Part shown: one piece after another, positions 62,701-64,000 of the stretch
Layout of the letters: every line of letters begins with the position of its first letter
How positions within the stretch are numbered: position 1 is the first letter of the stretch
DNA from: Ceratotherium simum simum
Taxonomy: Eukaryota > Chordata > Mammalia > Perissodactyla > Rhinocerotidae
Direction: 5' to 3'
Assembly: GCF_000283155.1 (NCBI RefSeq)
Contig: NW_004454160.1
Location: forward strand, 6,162,730-6,226,729
Length of the DNA: 64,000 nucleotides
Notes under the pieces: model-generated
Database searches by the model: none
Told to the model about the DNA's origin: nothing
What the model saw: the letters and a program-made list of their open reading frames with translations, nothing else
Program-made: the position numbers and the translations under genes

Positions 62701-63461
62701 TTTACAAGCTCCCAGGTGATGCTGCTACTGGTCCAGGGACCATACTTTGAGAATCACTGGTCTGGGGTGACTCAAATGCTACATTAAGTTTAGCTTGAAA
62801 ACAAGATTCCATTTTGCCAAAATTAGCCCAACAAACACGACACTTCCTTTATTTTAGATGATGTTGAATTCGAAGTATCATCTGACCGGCGGACTGGGAA
62901 ACCCATTGCTGTTAAACTGGTGAAGATAAAACCAGAAACCCTCCCTGAAGAACGAATTAATGGACAAGTTAGTGACTTTGAAGCTTTGTGTTTTCTTAGG
63001 GCCCTGCATTTGCATATCTTTCACATTAGAAAAGGAAGATTCTCCCCATCTCCTCAGTTTGCACGCAAGATAGCTATAGTATATAAAGATTACTATTTTA
63101 AAATTATACCAGAAGCACTGGCATTTCTTGACCTGAAATAAAAGTATGGTCAAGACTCAATTTAAGTTTTTACATATAATTCTAAGTCTATACTTACAGT
63201 CCATTCGTGTACTGTAAGTTTGAAACTTGGCAGCATGACATCCTCTTGTGGATCATACTAAAATGCATCCCTATGTCTAGTATAGAGGATATTAAAATTC
63301 AGTTTATATTGCACAGTGCTGCTCCTGAAATGATTAGCAATGGAAATTTTTTTTTTTTTGACTGGTAGGTTGTGTGCGCTGTTCCTCACAACTTAGAGAG
63401 TAAATCTCCAGCTGCCCCGGGTCAGAGTCCAACAGGGAGTGTATGCTACGAACGTAATGGG
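59671..63461 (+). CDS. CSDE1: CSDE1 (UNR), cold shock domain-containing E1, 5' part only
   Basis: The coding exons in the window are 59671-59790 (alternative N-terminus), 61281-61479, 62858-62967 and 63369-63461. From the canonical ATG at 61281 the protein begins MSFDPNLLHNNGHNGYPNGT, recognised as CSDE1. The first cold-shock domain spans about residues 26-90 with RNP1-like TyrGlyPheIle at 37-40 and RNP2-like PhePheHis at 50-52. Known role: a cytoplasmic RNA-binding protein with several canonical and non-canonical cold-shock domains that, with PABP and other partners, controls IRES-driven translation and mRNA decay. The next exon (GluValPheTyr in the human protein) is not seen before 64,000, so about 670 residues are missing only because the window ends. 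No frame damage is present. Confidence 0.95.
59943..60185 (+). repeat. MER5-like and MIR relics
   Basis: 59,943-60,050 resembles MER5 (TTGCTTCTCAAAATGTGTGC; TATCACCTTGGCAGCTTGTT); 60,055-60,185 resembles MIR (TCATTGATAAAATGAAGATG). Both lie in the CSDE1 intron after the alternative exon. Confidence 0.6.
60186..61280 (+). other. CSDE1: CSDE1 intron 4, distal part
   Basis: Unique-looking AT-rich sequence up to the TTTTTCTTTTTAAAACAG acceptor; no repeat or exon recognised. Confidence 0.55.
61281..61479 (+). CDS. CSDE1: CSDE1 canonical start exon
   Basis: The exon begins exactly at ATG 61281 after TTTAAAACAG and encodes 66 codons plus one base, ending LeuLysValGly at a GTAATC donor. It carries most of cold-shock domain 1, including the aromatic RNA-contact motifs YGFI and LFFH. 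Confidence 0.95.
61687..61937 (+). mobile_element. ERE SINE in CSDE1 intron
   Basis: Plus-strand copy with CpG-depleted head (GGGGCCTGCCTGCTGGCG), box B GGTTCAGATCCC and tail AAAAAGAAAAAC. GTTATCTTTGA is duplicated exactly at 61676-61686 and 61938-61948. Confidence 0.94.
62035..62136 (+). repeat. 102-bp intronic direct repeat, copy 1
   Basis: Starts AAAAGTATGGTCAAGACTCA. Matches 63140-63241 without indels with 6 mismatches (about 94%). It lies in the CSDE1 intron before exon 62858-62967. Not recognised as a known interspersed repeat. Confidence 0.9.
62385..62485 (-). repeat. MIR relic
   Basis: TCACTTTACAGATGAGGAAA followed by CTGAGGTGCAGTTAAAGAG is antisense MIR. Confidence 0.65.
62579..62759 (+). 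mobile_element. MER5A hAT MITE, full length
   Basis: Starts CAGTGGTTCTGAAAC and ends TTTGAGAATCACTG, with the internal AAGAATTTGCATTTACAAGC and GATGCTGCTACTGGTCCAGG of MER5A. It ends about 100 bp before CSDE1 exon 62858-62967. Confidence 0.85.
62858..62967 (+). CDS. CSDE1: CSDE1 second canonical coding exon
   Basis: 110 nt completing a split Asp codon: AspAspValGluPheGluVal to ArgIleAsnGlyGln, with a TATTTTAG acceptor and GTTAGT donor, phase 0 out. It finishes cold-shock domain 1. The following intron stays open for 57 codons to a TAA at 63139-63141. Confidence 0.95.
63140..63241 (+). repeat. 102-bp intronic direct repeat, copy 2
   Basis: Second copy of the 62035-62136 sequence, in the next CSDE1 intron, 1,105 bp downstream and in the same orientation. 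Homology stops abruptly on both sides. Confidence 0.9.
63369..63461 (+). CDS. CSDE1: CSDE1 93-nt alternatively spliced exon
   Basis: 31 codons, ValValCysAlaValProHis to TyrGluArgAsnGly, phase 0 at both ends, with acceptor TGGTAG and donor GTAAAC. This is the exon whose skipping gives the 767-residue rather than 798-residue UNR isoform (established for human and rat). The T-rich tract before it is interrupted by GACTGG near the acceptor, a weak site consistent with regulated use. Confidence 0.92.
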
Positions 63462-64000
63462 GTAAACTTGTGTATTTTTCTTAAACCTTTGCCTGATCCA
63501 CCATGTGATCTATAAGCGTACTTTAAATTTCAAAATAGAAAACGTAAGCTGCAGTTGATAAAATCAGTTTTAAATTTGGTGTCTAAGAGACTTGGAGTGC
63601 AGCATAATCAAAAACTTAGAAAGAAAATCCATTAGGACTTCCAAGTGTTTTAGCTTGCCCAAGTGTGACCTTAGTTAGAACATTAAGGTAAAATGCTCCT
63701 TTTATGCACTCTTGGGGGTTGTGGGAGGGGATCTTTTTTCTGGTTTCTTTTAAGCACTAACTCCAGCTTTTTTGTTTGGAATGCCTTATATAAAAATTGT
63801 TTTTTTGAAATGTAACTACAGTCTCTGGGCAAATGCTTCCACGTGTGTAAGCTTTTTGAAGTTGGATTGCTGCTCAGCTGTGGACTCGCAGAAGTCATCA
63901 GCATCATGGAGGGGAAGTGTGTGTTTATATGAATAAAACAATGTACTTGTCATAAAGCATTTGATTTTAAGAAATTGGGCTTTTTTTAAATGCCAGTTTG
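63462..64000 (+). other. CSDE1: CSDE1 intron after the 93-nt exon, to window end
   Basis: No further CSDE1 exon is present; the next expected codons (GluValPheTyr) are not found. No repeat recognised. Confidence 0.6.

Noticed and set aside
63462..64000. NRAS or further CSDE1 exons at the right edge
   Set aside because: No matching codons found; NRAS lies past the rest of CSDE1.

Overview
The window is mammalian nuclear DNA, almost certainly from a perissodactyl (horse, rhinoceros or tapir lineage). The main reason is about 16 copies of the tRNA-derived ERE SINE (equine repetitive element), several with intact Pol III box A and box B sequence and clear target-site duplications, alongside old L1, L2, MIR, MER5 and MLT1 elements common to placental mammals. 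Two host genes are recognised, SIKE1 and CSDE1. Both read left to right, in the same relative order and orientation as in other mammals (SYCP1 - SIKE1 - CSDE1 - NRAS). No SYCP1 or NRAS exon was found, so those genes should lie off the left and right edges.

Layout. Positions 1-27,900 are intergenic: a mosaic of L1 fragments, EREs, L2/MIR relics, MLT1-type LTRs and one ERV-like LTR, with no supportable gene. Near 2.1-2.8 kb an L1 is interrupted by a short terminal-inverted-repeat DNA transposon that still carries a Mutator-like (MULE) transposase fragment. SIKE1 starts in a CpG-rich promoter near 28.1 kb. It has five coding exons (28,256-33,366, 207 codons) and an AT-rich 3' UTR of uncertain end. 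Positions 35.4-44.1 kb are intergenic or distal 3' UTR with old repeats and one assembly gap. CSDE1 starts in a strong CpG island (44.2-45.1 kb). Two untranslated exons follow (46,161-46,325 and 52,290-52,373), then an alternative N-terminal coding exon (59,662-59,790), the canonical start exon (61,281-61,479), a second coding exon (62,858-62,967) and the 93-nt exon known to be skipped in the short isoform (63,369-63,461). The rest of CSDE1 lies beyond position 64,000.

The two genes are not an operon and have no direct functional link visible in the sequence. SIKE1 encodes a coiled-coil adaptor that dampens TBK1/IKK-epsilon signalling and belongs to STRIPAK complexes. CSDE1 (UNR) encodes a cytoplasmic multi-cold-shock-domain RNA-binding protein controlling mRNA translation and stability. 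The observations most worth a second look are the MULE relic nested in L1, a 102-bp direct duplication on either side of a CSDE1 coding exon, a probable poison exon in SIKE1 intron 3, and an inverted ERE cluster in a CSDE1 intron.

Two runs of exactly 100 N (4,111-4,210 and 42,273-42,372) are assembly gaps, and both fall inside ERE copies. Family names and boundaries of old repeats are from recognition by eye and are approximate.
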